From: Streptomyces sp. NBC_00513
GTDB lineage: Bacteria; Actinomycetota; Actinomycetes; Streptomycetales; Streptomycetaceae
Length of the DNA stretch: 64,000 nt
Assembly: GCF_041431415.1 (NCBI RefSeq)
Contig: NZ_CP107845.1
Location: 2,728,001 to 2,792,000 of the forward strand
Direction of reading: 5' to 3'
Both the position numbers and the translations under genes were made by a program. The notes beneath the pieces were generated by a model. The model did no database searches and was not told where the DNA came from. It was given only the letters and a program-made list of their open reading frames with translations. Of the stretch, positions 52,717 to 61,453 are shown one piece after another (within the stretch, counting starts at the first letter, position 1; each line of letters begins with the position of its first letter).

Positions 52717-53991
52717 GTGGTCGACGCACACCGAACATTCGTCATCGTCGGCGCGGGACTGGCCGGGGCAAAGGCGGCCGAGACGCTGCGGACCGAGGGG
52801 TTCACCGGCAGGGTGATCCTCATCGGCGACGAACGTGAGCATCCCTACGAACGGCCTCCGCTGTCCAAGGGCTACCTGGCGGGCAAGGAGGAGCGCGAGA
52901 GCGTCTTCGTCCACGAGCCGTCCTGGTACGCGCGCTCGGACATCGAGCTGCATCTGGGGCAGCCCGCGGTGCAGCTCGACCGGGACGCGAAGAAGGTGGT
53001 GCTGGGCGACGGCACCGCGCTGCACTACGACAAGTTGTTGCTGGCGACCGGTGCGGAGCCGCGCCGCCTCGACATCCCGGGCACCGGTCTCGCCGGCGTG
53101 CACCACCTGCGGCGGCTCGCGCACGCCGAGCGGTTGCGCAACGTCCTGGCCGGCCTGGGCCGGGACAACGGCCACCTGTTGATCGCGGGCGCGGGCTGGA
53201 TCGGCCTGGAGGTCGCGGCGGCGGCCCGCGGGTACGGCGCCGAGGTGACCGTGGTCGAGCCGGAGGCGACTCCGCTGCACGCGGTGCTCGGCCCGGAGAT
53301 CGGCCGGCTCTTCGCGGACCTGCACGCCGAGCACGGGGTCCGCTTCCACTTCGGCTCCCGGCTCACCGAGATCGTCGGGCACGACGGGATGGTGCTGGCC
53401 GCCCGGACCGACGACGGCGAGGAGCACCCGGCGCACGCGGTGCTCTCGGCGATCGGCGCGGCGCCGCGCACCGCGCTGGCCGAGACCTCGGGTCTGGCCC
53501 TGATCGACCGGGAGCACGGCGGCGGGATCGCGGTGGACGCGTCGCTGCGGACCTCCGACCCGGACGTGTTCGCCGTCGGGGACGTGGCGGCGGCGCACCA
53601 CCCGGTGCTCGGGACCCGGCTGCGGGTGGAGCACTGGGCGAACGCCCTCAACGGCGGTCCGGCCGCGGCGCGGGCGATGCTGGGGCAGCAGGTCTCCTAC
53701 GACCGGGTGCCGTACTTCTTCTCCGACCAGTACGACGTGGGCCTGGAGTACTCGGGGTACGCGCCGCCCGGCGGGTACGACCAGGTGCTGATCCGCGGGG
53801 ACGTGGGGAAGCGGGAGTTCATCGCGTTCTGGCTGTCCGACGGCCGGGTGCTGGCCGGGATGAACGTGAACGTGTGGGACGTCACCGAGCACATCCAGGC
53901 GCTGATCAGGTCGAAGGCCCCGGTGGACCCGGGCAGGCTTTCGGACCCGTCGGTTCCGCTTTCCTCCCTGGTGGTGGCGGAGGGGGCCTGA
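52717..53991 (+). CDS. FAD-dependent ferredoxin-reductase-like oxidoreductase
   Basis: This 424-aa protein starts at the GTG at 52717, 6 bp after GAGGAGG; an ATG at 52702 is possible. The FAD site is VIVGAGLAGAKAAE, the NAD site LIAGAGWIGLEVAAAA, and the second FAD motif is FAVGDVAAA. Domain order is that of rhodocoxin/putidaredoxin reductases that pass electrons from NAD(P)H to a ferredoxin for P450 or other oxygenases. No ferredoxin or P450 lies beside it. Confidence 0.92.
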   Translation: MVDAHRTFVIVGAGLAGAKAAETLRTEGFTGRVILIGDEREHPYERPPLSKGYLAGKEERESVFVHEPSWYARSDIELHLGQPAVQLDRDAKKVVLGDGTALHYDKLLLATGAEPRRLDIPGTGLAGVHHLRRLAHAERLRNVLAGLGRDNGHLLIAGAGWIGLEVAAAARGYGAEVTVVEPEATPLHAVLGPEIGRLFADLHAEHGVRFHFGSRLTEIVGHDGMVLAARTDDGEEHPAHAVLSAIGAAPRTALAETSGLALIDREHGGGIAVDASLRTSDPDVFAVGDVAAAHHPVLGTRLRVEHWANALNGGPAAARAMLGQQVSYDRVPYFFSDQYDVGLEYSGYAPPGGYDQVLIRGDVGKREFIAFWLSDGRVLAGMNVNVWDVTEHIQALIRSKAPVDPGRLSDPSVPLSSLVVAEGA

Positions 53992-54025
53992 CGGGATTGC
54001 CTCCGCCCGGCCGTAGACTTCACGG

Positions 54026-55927
54026 GTGGCAGGACGGATCAACGACGACGACGTGAAGGCGGTACGGGACGCGGTCCCGATCGACGCCGTGGTCTCCGAC
54101 TACCTCCAGCTCCGCAACGCGGGCGGCGGCAACCTCAAGGGCCTCTGCCCCTTCCATGACGAGAAGTCCCCGTCCTTCCAGGTCAGCCCCGGCAAGGGGC
54201 TGTACCACTGCTTCGGCTGCCAGGCGGGCGGGGACACCCTCGACTTCATCATGAAGATCGACCACCTCTCCTTCTCGGAGGCGGTCGAACGGCTCGCGGG
54301 CCAGGCCGGCATCACCCTGCGGTACGAGGAGGGCGGCTACACCGCCGGCACCAGCGGCCGGGGCGAGCGCATCCGCCTGGTCGAGGCGCACAAGGCCGCC
54401 GCGCAGTTCTACGTGGAGCAGCTCGACAGCGCCGAGGCCGAGATCGGCCGCAAGTTCCTGGCGGAGCGCGGCTTCGACCAGGCGGCCGCCACCCACTTCA
54501 GCGTGGGCTACAGCCCGGCCGGCTGGGACCACCTGACCCGGTTCCTGCGCGGCAAGGGCTTCACCGACAAGGAACTGATCACCTCCGGGCTGGCCCAGGA
54601 CAGCCGCAGCGGCAAGCCCATCGACCGCTTCCGCGGCCGGCTGATGTGGCCGATCCGCGACATCAGCGGCGAGGTCGTCGGCTTCGGCGCGCGCAAGCTG
54701 CGCGACGACGACAACGGCCCCAAGTACCTGAACACCCCCGAGACCGCGATCTACAAGAAGTCCCAGGTCCTCTACGGCATCGACCTGGCCAAGAAGGAGA
54801 TCGCCAAGACCTCCCGGGCCGTGGTCGTCGAGGGCTACACCGACGTCATGGCCTGCCACATGGCCGGGGTCACCACGGCCATCGCGACCTGTGGCACCGC
54901 CTTCGGCGGGGACCACATCAAGATCCTCCGACGCCTGCTGATGGACAACGCCACGGCCGAGGTGATCTTCACGTTCGACGGCGACGCCGCCGGCCAGAAG
55001 GCGGCGCTGCGCGCCTTCGAGGACGACCAGAAGTTCGCGGCCGAGACCTCGATCACCATCGCCCCCGGCGGCATGGACCCCTGTGACCTGCGTCTGGCGC
55101 AGGGCGACGCCGCCGTGTCGGGGCTGGTGGAGGCCCGGACCCCGCTGTTCGAGTTCGCCCTGCGGCACATCGTGTCCCGGCACAACCTGGAGAACCCGGC
55201 GGGGCGCGCGGCCGCGCTGGCCGAGGCGGCGCCGGTCGTCGCCAGCATCAAGGACCTCTCGATCCAGCACGAGTCCGCGGTCCAACTGGCCGGCATGCTC
55301 GGCATCCTCGACGAGCAGTTCGTCGTCAAGCGGGTCGCCCAGTTGGCGCGGTGGGCGCGCGAGCGCGGCAACCAGCCGCAGCAGCAGGGCCGGGGTCGCC
55401 CCCGGGAGGCGGCCGCCCCCTCCGCGCCGGCGCCGCCCGGCGGCGGGCCCGCGCTGAACCTGCGCAGCCCCGCCCACCGCACCGAGCGGGAACTGCTCAA
55501 GCTGGCGCTCCAGCGGCCGGCCCTGGTCTCCCCCGCGTTCGACGCGTACGGGATCGACGAGTTCACCGCCCCGCCCTACGCGGCGGTCCGCCAGGCCATC
55601 CAGGACGCGGGCGGTGCCTCCCAGGACACCGACGACTACCTGGCCCGGGTCCGCGAGGCCGCGCCGAACGACACCGTCCGCGCGATGGTCACGGAGCTGG
55701 CGGTGGAGGCCATCCACGCCAAGACGGTCGACGAGATCTACGCCGGGGTCCAGCTGGTGCAGGTCCGCCTGCGCGCCGTCGACCGCCGGGTCCTGGAGAT
55801 CCAGGGCACGCTGACCCGCCTGAGCCCACAGGCCCCGCCGGAGCAGCACGCGGCGGTCCAGGAGGAGCTGTGGGTGCTCCAGCAGTACGGTCGGCGGCTG
55901 CGCAACCGGGGTGCCGAGGGGCTGTAG
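54026..55927 (+). CDS. dnaG: DNA primase
   Basis: This 633-aa primase makes RNA primers on the lagging strand. The CHC2 zinc finger is Cys41, His44, Cys62 and Cys65 (CPFHDEK ... HCFGC). The TOPRIM domain has VVVEGYTDVMA and FTFDGDAAG. The C-terminal helicase-binding domain runs from about 480. A Pro/Arg/Gln-rich linker (about 445-475) precedes it. The start is the GTG at 54026. Confidence 0.97.
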   Translation: MAGRINDDDVKAVRDAVPIDAVVSDYLQLRNAGGGNLKGLCPFHDEKSPSFQVSPGKGLYHCFGCQAGGDTLDFIMKIDHLSFSEAVERLAGQAGITLRYEEGGYTAGTSGRGERIRLVEAHKAAAQFYVEQLDSAEAEIGRKFLAERGFDQAAATHFSVGYSPAGWDHLTRFLRGKGFTDKELITSGLAQDSRSGKPIDRFRGRLMWPIRDISGEVVGFGARKLRDDDNGPKYLNTPETAIYKKSQVLYGIDLAKKEIAKTSRAVVVEGYTDVMACHMAGVTTAIATCGTAFGGDHIKILRRLLMDNATAEVIFTFDGDAAGQKAALRAFEDDQKFAAETSITIAPGGMDPCDLRLAQGDAAVSGLVEARTPLFEFALRHIVSRHNLENPAGRAAALAEAAPVVASIKDLSIQHESAVQLAGMLGILDEQFVVKRVAQLARWARERGNQPQQQGRGRPREAAAPSAPAPPGGGPALNLRSPAHRTERELLKLALQRPALVSPAFDAYGIDEFTAPPYAAVRQAIQDAGGASQDTDDYLARVREAAPNDTVRAMVTELAVEAIHAKTVDEIYAGVQLVQVRLRAVDRRVLEIQGTLTRLSPQAPPEQHAAVQEELWVLQQYGRRLRNRGAEGL

Positions 55928-55964
55928 TCCCGCGGCGCCCCTCCCCTCGGTCGGGTGGGGCCGG

Positions 55965-56408
55965 TCAGCGGCCGAGCCAGTCGCCGCCGGGGATCTCGGT
56001 GCCGGAGGCGGCCAGGTCCCGGGCGAGCAGCGGGGAGGCCAGGTACACCCACGCGGGCACCGGGGTGCCGTCCGCGAGCAGGGCCTCGCGGACGACCCGG
56101 TCGTACAGGTTGCCCGGCCGGTCCGGTCCCTCGTACTCCTCCAGCAGGTCGAGCGCGACCAGCAGTTCCGCGTACCGGCCGGGGGCCGGGGTGATCAGCT
56201 CGCCGCGTATCGCGGAGCCGGGGCGCGCGACGGCGTACGGATATCCGGGGCCTCCGTAGAGAGCGGCGTCCGGCAGCGTGGCGGGCTCCTCGGCGGCGAC
56301 CCGGCCCCGCAGGAACAGGTCGTGGTTGACCTCGCCGGGGCGCAGGGTGCCGTACACGAAGAACGGCAGGGGTGATCCGGCCGATTCCGGCCGATCGACC
56401 GATGTCAC
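55965..56408 (-). CDS. Gamma-glutamylcyclotransferase-like protein
   Basis: This 147-aa GGCT-fold protein starts at a GTG at 56408. It has the FVYGTLRPGE motif near residue 17-26 and an acidic residue in LEEYEG that can act as catalytic base. Relatives release 5-oxoproline from gamma-glutamyl amines or peptides; the substrate here is unknown. It is convergent with dnaG and divergent from a lipoprotein gene. Confidence 0.82.
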   Translation of the reverse strand: MTSVDRPESAGSPLPFFVYGTLRPGEVNHDLFLRGRVAAEEPATLPDAALYGGPGYPYAVARPGSAIRGELITPAPGRYAELLVALDLLEEYEGPDRPGNLYDRVVREALLADGTPVPAWVYLASPLLARDLAASGTEIPGGDWLGR

Positions 56409-56586
56409 GGGGTGCTCCTTCGGGTTCCACTGGACGTTCGGCGGGGTCGGACCCGGGCCGAAAGACCCGACTTCCCCCGCTCGATCCCACCGTACGCACC
56501 GCTGTTACACAATCTCCCGGTCCCCGTGACGGGCCCCGTCCATCATCGGATTCCGCCCGTCCCCCACCCCACGGCTGCCCTCCTCC

Positions 56587-57294
56587 ATGACGCGATCGAC
56601 CCACCGCTCCCTCGCCGCCCTGCTGCTGTGCGCCCTCGCCGCGGTGGCGGGCGGCTGCGCCTCGCCCGGCGGACTCGCCGCGGGCGAGCCGGCTCCCCCG
56701 GTTTCCACCCAGCCCCGACCCGAACCGCTCTGGCGGGCCTGGGTCGACGACTCCCCCCGTTCCCCGGGCGCGGAGGCCGGCGACGGGCGCACGCCCCCGG
56801 CGCCGCTGCCGCACGCCCCCGCCCTGGGCCCGGACGGGCTGGCGGGGGTGGACGTCGCGGCCGTCGTGCGGGCCGACCGGAACATGGCGCACTACGCGAC
56901 CCGGGGGTGGATCGACGCCCCCGGCGAGCCCGGCCTGCGACCGCCGGTGTACCTGGATCTGACCGGCGACGGGAAGCCCGAACTGATCGTCGCGGCCGAC
57001 ACGGAGTCGGGGCGCACCGCGCTGACCGTGTACACGGCGCGGGACGGGAGGGTCGTTCCCGTCCTCTTCGCGACGGGCCGGCGGATGGCGGTCGAGTCCC
57101 TCGGTCGGGACCTGCTGATCCGCACGGCGGCGGACGCGGGCGCCCAGCAGGCCGTCCGCTACCAGTGGGACGGGCAGCGGATGACGGTCGTCAGCGAGGA
57201 GCGCCGCTACGGCGGGTGCGGCCTCGGCGGTGCGTCCGGGGCGCCGTTCGCCCCCGGGGCCTCCCCGGGGGCGAACGGCCGGGTGGGCCGGTGA
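56587..57294 (+). CDS. Lipoprotein of unknown function
   Basis: This 235-aa exported protein has a lipobox (AVAGGC, Cys about 24). A Pro-rich linker (to about 80) leads to a domain with an FG-GAP-like calcium pattern, YLDLTGDGKPELIVAAD, that may bind ligand or Ca2+. It overlaps the kinase start by GTGA, so the two are coupled; by analogy with the CseA lipoprotein next to a sensor kinase, it could modulate the kinase at the cell surface. That is inference. Confidence 0.8.
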   Translation: MTRSTHRSLAALLLCALAAVAGGCASPGGLAAGEPAPPVSTQPRPEPLWRAWVDDSPRSPGAEAGDGRTPPAPLPHAPALGPDGLAGVDVAAVVRADRNMAHYATRGWIDAPGEPGLRPPVYLDLTGDGKPELIVAADTESGRTALTVYTARDGRVVPVLFATGRRMAVESLGRDLLIRTAADAGAQQAVRYQWDGQRMTVVSEERRYGGCGLGGASGAPFAPGASPGANGRVGR

Positions 57295-58565
57295 GACGCC
57301 TCGGGGCGCGGGTGCGACGCGTGCCGGGGGCGCTCGGTCTGCGCTGGAAGATCGCCGTCCTGTTGGCCGTGGGGTGCTCGCTGGTCGCGGTCACCATCGG
57401 CCTGTTGATCCACGACGCCCGGGTCCGTCAGGTCGGAGAGGCCGCGCGGGCGGGCGCCGTGGCCCAGTTGGTCCGGGTACGGCAGGTGTACGAGCTGACG
57501 GGCGGGCTCGACTTCGGCAGGGTCGGGGAGGTCGACGCGCGGATCGACTGCCCGGACCTGCCGCCGGGGCTCCGGGAGGCGGCCCTCGCGGGTCGGCGCA
57601 CGACCTGGCTCGACCTGGGCGGGGAGCACCCGACGGTGTGGGCGGCCCGGCCGGTGGGCGGGGAGCACGTGCTGTCCGTACGGCGTTCACTGTCCCACGA
57701 GCAGGCCGAACTGGACGATCTGGAGGCGCAGTTGGTGGCGTACGGGGTGGGTGTCGTGGCCCTGGCGGCCATCGGGGGTGCGTTGCTCGCCAGCCGGATG
57801 AGCCGGGACCTGCGGGCGGCGGCGGAGACGGCCCGGCGGATCAGCGAGGGGGACCTGGACGCGCGGATCGGCCCGACGGGGACGCCGGGCACGCGCGACG
57901 AGGTGGCCGAACTGTCGGCGGCCGTCGACACCATGGCCGCGAGTCTCCAGCAACGACTGGAAGGGGAACGCCGGTTCACGGCGGACGTGGCGCACGAGCT
58001 GCGGACTCCGCTGACGGGCCTGCACACGGCCGCGGAACTGCTGCCGCCCGGGCGGCCCACGGAACTGGTGCGCGACCGGGTCGCGGCGCTGCGGACCCTG
58101 ACGGAGGACCTGTTGGAGGTGGCCCGGCTGGACGCGGACCGGGAGGAGGCCCGCCTGGAGGCGCATCCGCTGGGGCCGCTGGCCCTCTCGATCACCCGGC
58201 GCTCCGGGGTGGAGGCCGAGGTCATCGGGGGCGATACGACCGGCCCCGTCCGCACGGACGCCCGCCGGTTGGAGCGGATCCTGACGAACCTGCTGGTCAA
58301 TGCCCGGCGCCACGGCGCGGGCCCGATCTCGGTCACGGTGTCCGGGAACACGGTGACGGTCCGGGACCAGGGGCCCGGCTTCCCGGAGGAAGTGCTGCGG
58401 GAGGGGCCCCGGCGGTTCCTGACGGGCACACCGGAGCGGGGCCAGGGCACGGGGCTCGGCCTGACCATCGCGCTCGGTCAGGCGGCGGTGATCGGCGCCT
58501 CGGTCACCCTGTCGAACCCTCCCCCGGCCGGTGCCTCGGCGGTGGTCACCCTCCCCGATGCCTGA
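57291..58565 (+). CDS. Membrane sensor histidine kinase without adjacent response regulator
   Basis: This 424-aa kinase starts at the GTG at 57291. Two TM helices (about 18-40 and about 145-165) enclose an extracytoplasmic domain; HAMP follows (about 166-220), then HisKA with HELRTPL and an intact ATPase domain (LTNLLVNARRHG, DQGPGFP, GQGTGLGLTIA). It autophosphorylates on His. No response regulator is in the neighbouring sequence, so its partner is elsewhere. Coupled to the preceding lipoprotein. Confidence 0.9.
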   Translation: MRRLGARVRRVPGALGLRWKIAVLLAVGCSLVAVTIGLLIHDARVRQVGEAARAGAVAQLVRVRQVYELTGGLDFGRVGEVDARIDCPDLPPGLREAALAGRRTTWLDLGGEHPTVWAARPVGGEHVLSVRRSLSHEQAELDDLEAQLVAYGVGVVALAAIGGALLASRMSRDLRAAAETARRISEGDLDARIGPTGTPGTRDEVAELSAAVDTMAASLQQRLEGERRFTADVAHELRTPLTGLHTAAELLPPGRPTELVRDRVAALRTLTEDLLEVARLDADREEARLEAHPLGPLALSITRRSGVEAEVIGGDTTGPVRTDARRLERILTNLLVNARRHGAGPISVTVSGNTVTVRDQGPGFPEEVLREGPRRFLTGTPERGQGTGLGLTIALGQAAVIGASVTLSNPPPAGASAVVTLPDA

Positions 58566-58775
58566 ACGTCCGGCGGCGGGGCGGTCCGGAGGTGCGGGCA
58601 GGGGGCGGGCGGGGCGCGGTTCACCCGTCCGGCCGGGGGCCACAGATGCCCCCTTCACCGCCCTTGACCTGCGAGAACGATCGCACGACCGGCATACCTG
58701 ACGTCTCATCGACAGGCACGAAGGCTCCACCCCGGGTTACCTCGGAATCACGACCCCGCGTCCCGAGGAGTCCCC

Positions 58776-59318
58776 ATGCGCCGACGCACCGCACACGTGC
58801 TCACCGCCACCGCGCTGACCGCCGTCGCCTTCACCGGCCCGGTCGCCGGAGCGGTCGCCGCCGCGGACCTCGGCATGCCCGGTTTCGTCGCGGGGGACTT
58901 CGCCCCGTTGGAGGTGTGGCCCAAGTCCGCCGTCGCCGGGGCCACCGTCACCGTGAACACGAACGCGTGCGGCCCCGGCAGCAGCGCCGACGGTGACGCC
59001 ACCACCGTGGGGGGCGGCCGATTCAAACTGGTCCCGGGCACCCACAAGGAGGTCGTCGTGGGGCAGTTCCAGGTCTCCCGCCACCACGGACCCGGCACCT
59101 ACGACATCGGGGTGACCTGCGCGAACGGCAAGTTCGCCACCGGCAACCTGGTCGTCACCGAACGCGGCCCGCAGGGCCACGTCCACACCGGGGTGGGTGG
59201 CGGGACGACCGCCACGGCCAACCCCGCCAAGATCACGGCGGGAGCGGCCGTCCTGGCCGCGGTCGCCGTGTGCGGTACCTGGCTCATGCGTCGCCGGGCG
59301 AGCGGCACGCAGAGCTGA
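58776..59318 (+). CDS. Secreted cell-surface protein of unknown function
   Basis: This 180-aa protein has a signal peptide (about 1-29, ending AVAA) and a C-terminal TM helix with a basic tail (ITAGAAVLAAVAVCGTWLMRRR), so it is anchored by its C-terminus. The domain between has Cys residues and AGATVTVNTNACGPGS. It lacks an LPxTG-like motif at the expected place, so the sortase gene 135 bp downstream is not obviously its processing enzyme, though both share orientation. Function unknown. Confidence 0.75.
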   Translation: MRRRTAHVLTATALTAVAFTGPVAGAVAAADLGMPGFVAGDFAPLEVWPKSAVAGATVTVNTNACGPGSSADGDATTVGGGRFKLVPGTHKEVVVGQFQVSRHHGPGTYDIGVTCANGKFATGNLVVTERGPQGHVHTGVGGGTTATANPAKITAGAAVLAAVAVCGTWLMRRRASGTQS

Positions 59319-59328
59319 CGGAGGCCCG

Positions 59329-59346
59329 CCGCGGCTTCGGCCGCGG
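59329..59346 (+). terminator. Small UUCG-loop hairpin after the secreted protein
   Basis: CCGCGGC-TTCG-GCCGCGG, a 7-bp stem with a very stable tetraloop, begins 10 bp after the stop codon. Confidence 0.55.
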
Positions 59347-59453
59347 TCCGACCGGTACCGCACCCCGTCGCCCGCCCCGCGAGGTCCCCCCGTTCGCGGG
59401 GTCGGGCGACGGCTCAGCCACAGGATCGGCACGCCGAGCGCAAGGGGGCAGAC

Positions 59454-60086
59454 ATGGACACCTCCCGCGCCGCCGGCCGCGGCGGGCTCCTCGCCCTGGC
59501 CGCGTGCGTCGGCGTCTGGCTCGTCTCCAGCGGCTCCGCCGAGACCGTGGGGCCCCCGCTGCCCTCCCCCGCCGAGGCCCTGAACACGTTGAGCGCCCAG
59601 GCCTCGTACCCCGGCAGCATCGATCCGCTGCCCGGCTCCCCGCCCACCCGGATCCGGATCCCCGTCATCCGCGTGGACGCCCCGCTGACGGGTCTGGGCC
59701 TGGAGCGCGACGGCAGCCTCCAGGTGCCGCCGCCCGCCCGGCGCGACCTCGCGGGCTGGTACCGGGAGGGCGTCACGCCGGGCGCCGTCGGCACGGCCGT
59801 CGTCGCCGGTCACGTCGACCACGCCACCGGTCCGGCGGTCTTCTACCACCTGGGCGCGCTGCACCGCGGGGCGGCGATCGAGGTGGCGCGCGCGGACGGG
59901 CGTACGGCGGTGTTCACCGTCCACGCCGTCGAGGTGTACGACGCCGAGGACTTCCCCGACGACCGCGTGTACGGGCCTTCGCCGCGCGCCGAACTCCGGG
60001 TGATCACCTGCGGCGGCGGCTTCTCGCCGCGTACGGGCTACCGGGGCAACGTGGTCGTCTTCGCGCACCTGACGGGAACCCATTAG
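59454..60086 (+). CDS. Class F sortase
   Basis: This 210-aa transpeptidase anchors or modifies cell-surface proteins. A hydrophobic N-terminal segment (about 9-28) anchors it. The triad is visible: His120 (VAGHVDHATG), Cys186 (VITCGGGF) and Arg (SPRTGYRGNVV, 193 or 197). Length and motifs fit the actinobacterial class F group, whose natural substrates are mostly unknown. It follows a secreted protein on the same strand. Confidence 0.92.
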   Translation: MDTSRAAGRGGLLALAACVGVWLVSSGSAETVGPPLPSPAEALNTLSAQASYPGSIDPLPGSPPTRIRIPVIRVDAPLTGLGLERDGSLQVPPPARRDLAGWYREGVTPGAVGTAVVAGHVDHATGPAVFYHLGALHRGAAIEVARADGRTAVFTVHAVEVYDAEDFPDDRVYGPSPRAELRVITCGGGFSPRTGYRGNVVVFAHLTGTH

Positions 60087-60161
60087 GGCGCGCATCGGGT
60101 CGGGTCCGACGAGCACCGCGGCGTCCGGGGCGGGTGCCCGGTCGGGGTGCGGGGCCCGCCG

Positions 60162-60186
60162 ATCCGCCGCCGCGCGGGCGGCGGAT
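60162..60186. terminator. Hairpin between sortase and TetR genes
   Basis: ATCCGCCGCC and GGCGGCGGAT form a perfect 10-bp stem with a 5-nt loop in the convergent gap; it probably serves both genes. Confidence 0.65.
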
Positions 60187-60253
60187 GACCGGGAGCGAGG
60201 CCGCGGGCGGGCAGCCGGGCCCGAGGAGCCCTGCCGCTCGCCCGTACGACACC

Positions 60254-60832
60254 TCAGAGCACGGCGAGCCGGTCCACCAGCAGTTCCGCCCTCCGCTCGG
60301 CGTCCCCCGGGGGCAGCCGGCCCGCCCGGGTCAGGGTCGCCAGCCCGTGCAGGGCCGCCCAGAACACCTCGGTGAACAGTCCCGGGTGGACGCCCTTCCC
60401 GGAGACCTCGCCGAGCGTCTCCAGCAGGGCGGCGAACGCGTCCTTCAACGGCTCCGGGGTCTCCTCGGCCGCGAACGCCAGGCCGCCGTCGAGCCGGAAC
60501 ATGGCGTCGTAGACCGCCGGATTGCGCTCGGCGAAGTCGAGGTAACCGCGGGCGAGGGCGGCGACCCGGGCGCGCGGGCCGTCCGCCGCGCGGGCCGAGG
60601 CCCGCAGCGCCGCGGCCATCTCGGCGGCGCCCTCCAGGGCGACGGCGCCGATGATCTCGCGCTTGCCGCGAAAGTGGCTGTAGAGGACGGGCTGGCTGTA
60701 CTCGATGCGCTCGGCGAGCCGGCGGGTGGTGACCGCGTCCCAGCCCTGTTGCTCGGCGAGTTCGCGGGCCGTCGCCACGATGAGCTGCTCGCGGACCGCC
60801 CGTTCGCGCTCCTTGCGTTCCTGTACCGACAT
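60254..60832 (-). CDS. TetR/AcrR-family regulator
   Basis: This 192-aa repressor has a clear N-terminal HTH (WDAVTTRRLAERIEYSQPVLYSHFRGKREIIGAV, about 31-64) and a C-terminal ligand domain with WHG-like LFTEVFWAALHGLATL. It is divergent from a DUF1772 membrane protein across 91 bp that hold two CTAGC-type palindromes, its probable operators. Autoregulation and repression of the neighbour are likely. Confidence 0.93.
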   Translation of the reverse strand: MSVQERKERERAVREQLIVATARELAEQQGWDAVTTRRLAERIEYSQPVLYSHFRGKREIIGAVALEGAAEMAAALRASARAADGPRARVAALARGYLDFAERNPAVYDAMFRLDGGLAFAAEETPEPLKDAFAALLETLGEVSGKGVHPGLFTEVFWAALHGLATLTRAGRLPPGDAERRAELLVDRLAVL

Positions 60833-60841
60833 GAGTCGACC

Positions 60842-60907
60842 CTAGCACCGCTAGACAAACAAGCGACAGTAGGACTAGCGTTGCCCCATCATCTAGCGAC
60901 GCTAGAT
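60842..60907. promoter_or_regulatory. Two CTAGCG-type palindromic operators plus a half-site
   Basis: CTAGCACCGCTAG (60842-60854) and ATCTAGCGACGCTAGAT (60891-60907, a perfect 17-bp palindrome) share the arm CTAGC; a half-site ACTAGCG lies between them at 60874. One site adjoins each divergent gene. This is a strong candidate binding set for the adjacent TetR. Confidence 0.82.
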
Positions 60908-60923
60908 CCCAGGAGGGGTAGCC

Positions 60924-61370
60924 ATGCTCAACGCACTTGAGATCGTCACCACCGTGCTCGTCGGCCTGATGGTGGGAGTGGAGTTCTCCGTCGCCTTCGT
61001 CATCAACCGGATCCTCAACGCCCTCCCCGACGACAGCAACCAGCGCGGCCGGAGCCACGGTGGCCGGATGCTCGGCGCCGTCATGCCGGTCTGGTACATC
61101 GGCTCGCTCGCCCTCGTCGCGATCTGGGCCGTCGCCGGATGGCAGCACGACGGCGCCGGACTCGTCGTCACCGCGGGCGCGCTGCTGATCCTCAGCGTGG
61201 TCATGTCGCTCCTGCTCCTCGTCCCGATCAACAACCAGAGCAAGACGTGGACCACCGAGAACCGGCCCGCCGACTGGAAGGAACAGATGAACCGCTGGGA
61301 CCGCTTCCACTACGTCCGCGTCGCCGTCATCGTCGCCGCCTTCGCCCTGCTGGTCACCGCCCTCGCCTGA
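60924..61370 (+). CDS. DUF1772-family membrane protein
   Basis: This 148-aa protein has four TM helices (about 6-28, 50-70, 80-102 and 128-147) and the DUF1772 features GVEFSVAFVINRIL and TTENRPADWKEQMNRWDRFHYVR. The family sits widely next to TetR regulators and is of unknown function. A GGAGGGG site precedes the ATG. Expression is probably induced when the divergent TetR is released. Confidence 0.88.
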   Translation: MLNALEIVTTVLVGLMVGVEFSVAFVINRILNALPDDSNQRGRSHGGRMLGAVMPVWYIGSLALVAIWAVAGWQHDGAGLVVTAGALLILSVVMSLLLLVPINNQSKTWTTENRPADWKEQMNRWDRFHYVRVAVIVAAFALLVTALA

Positions 61371-61453
61371 GCCCGCGGGCCGACACCACGCCGGCGGCGC
61401 ACGCGTCGGGGACCACGCCCGGGCCCGTCACGGCTTCACGGTCGGGGCGCCGT

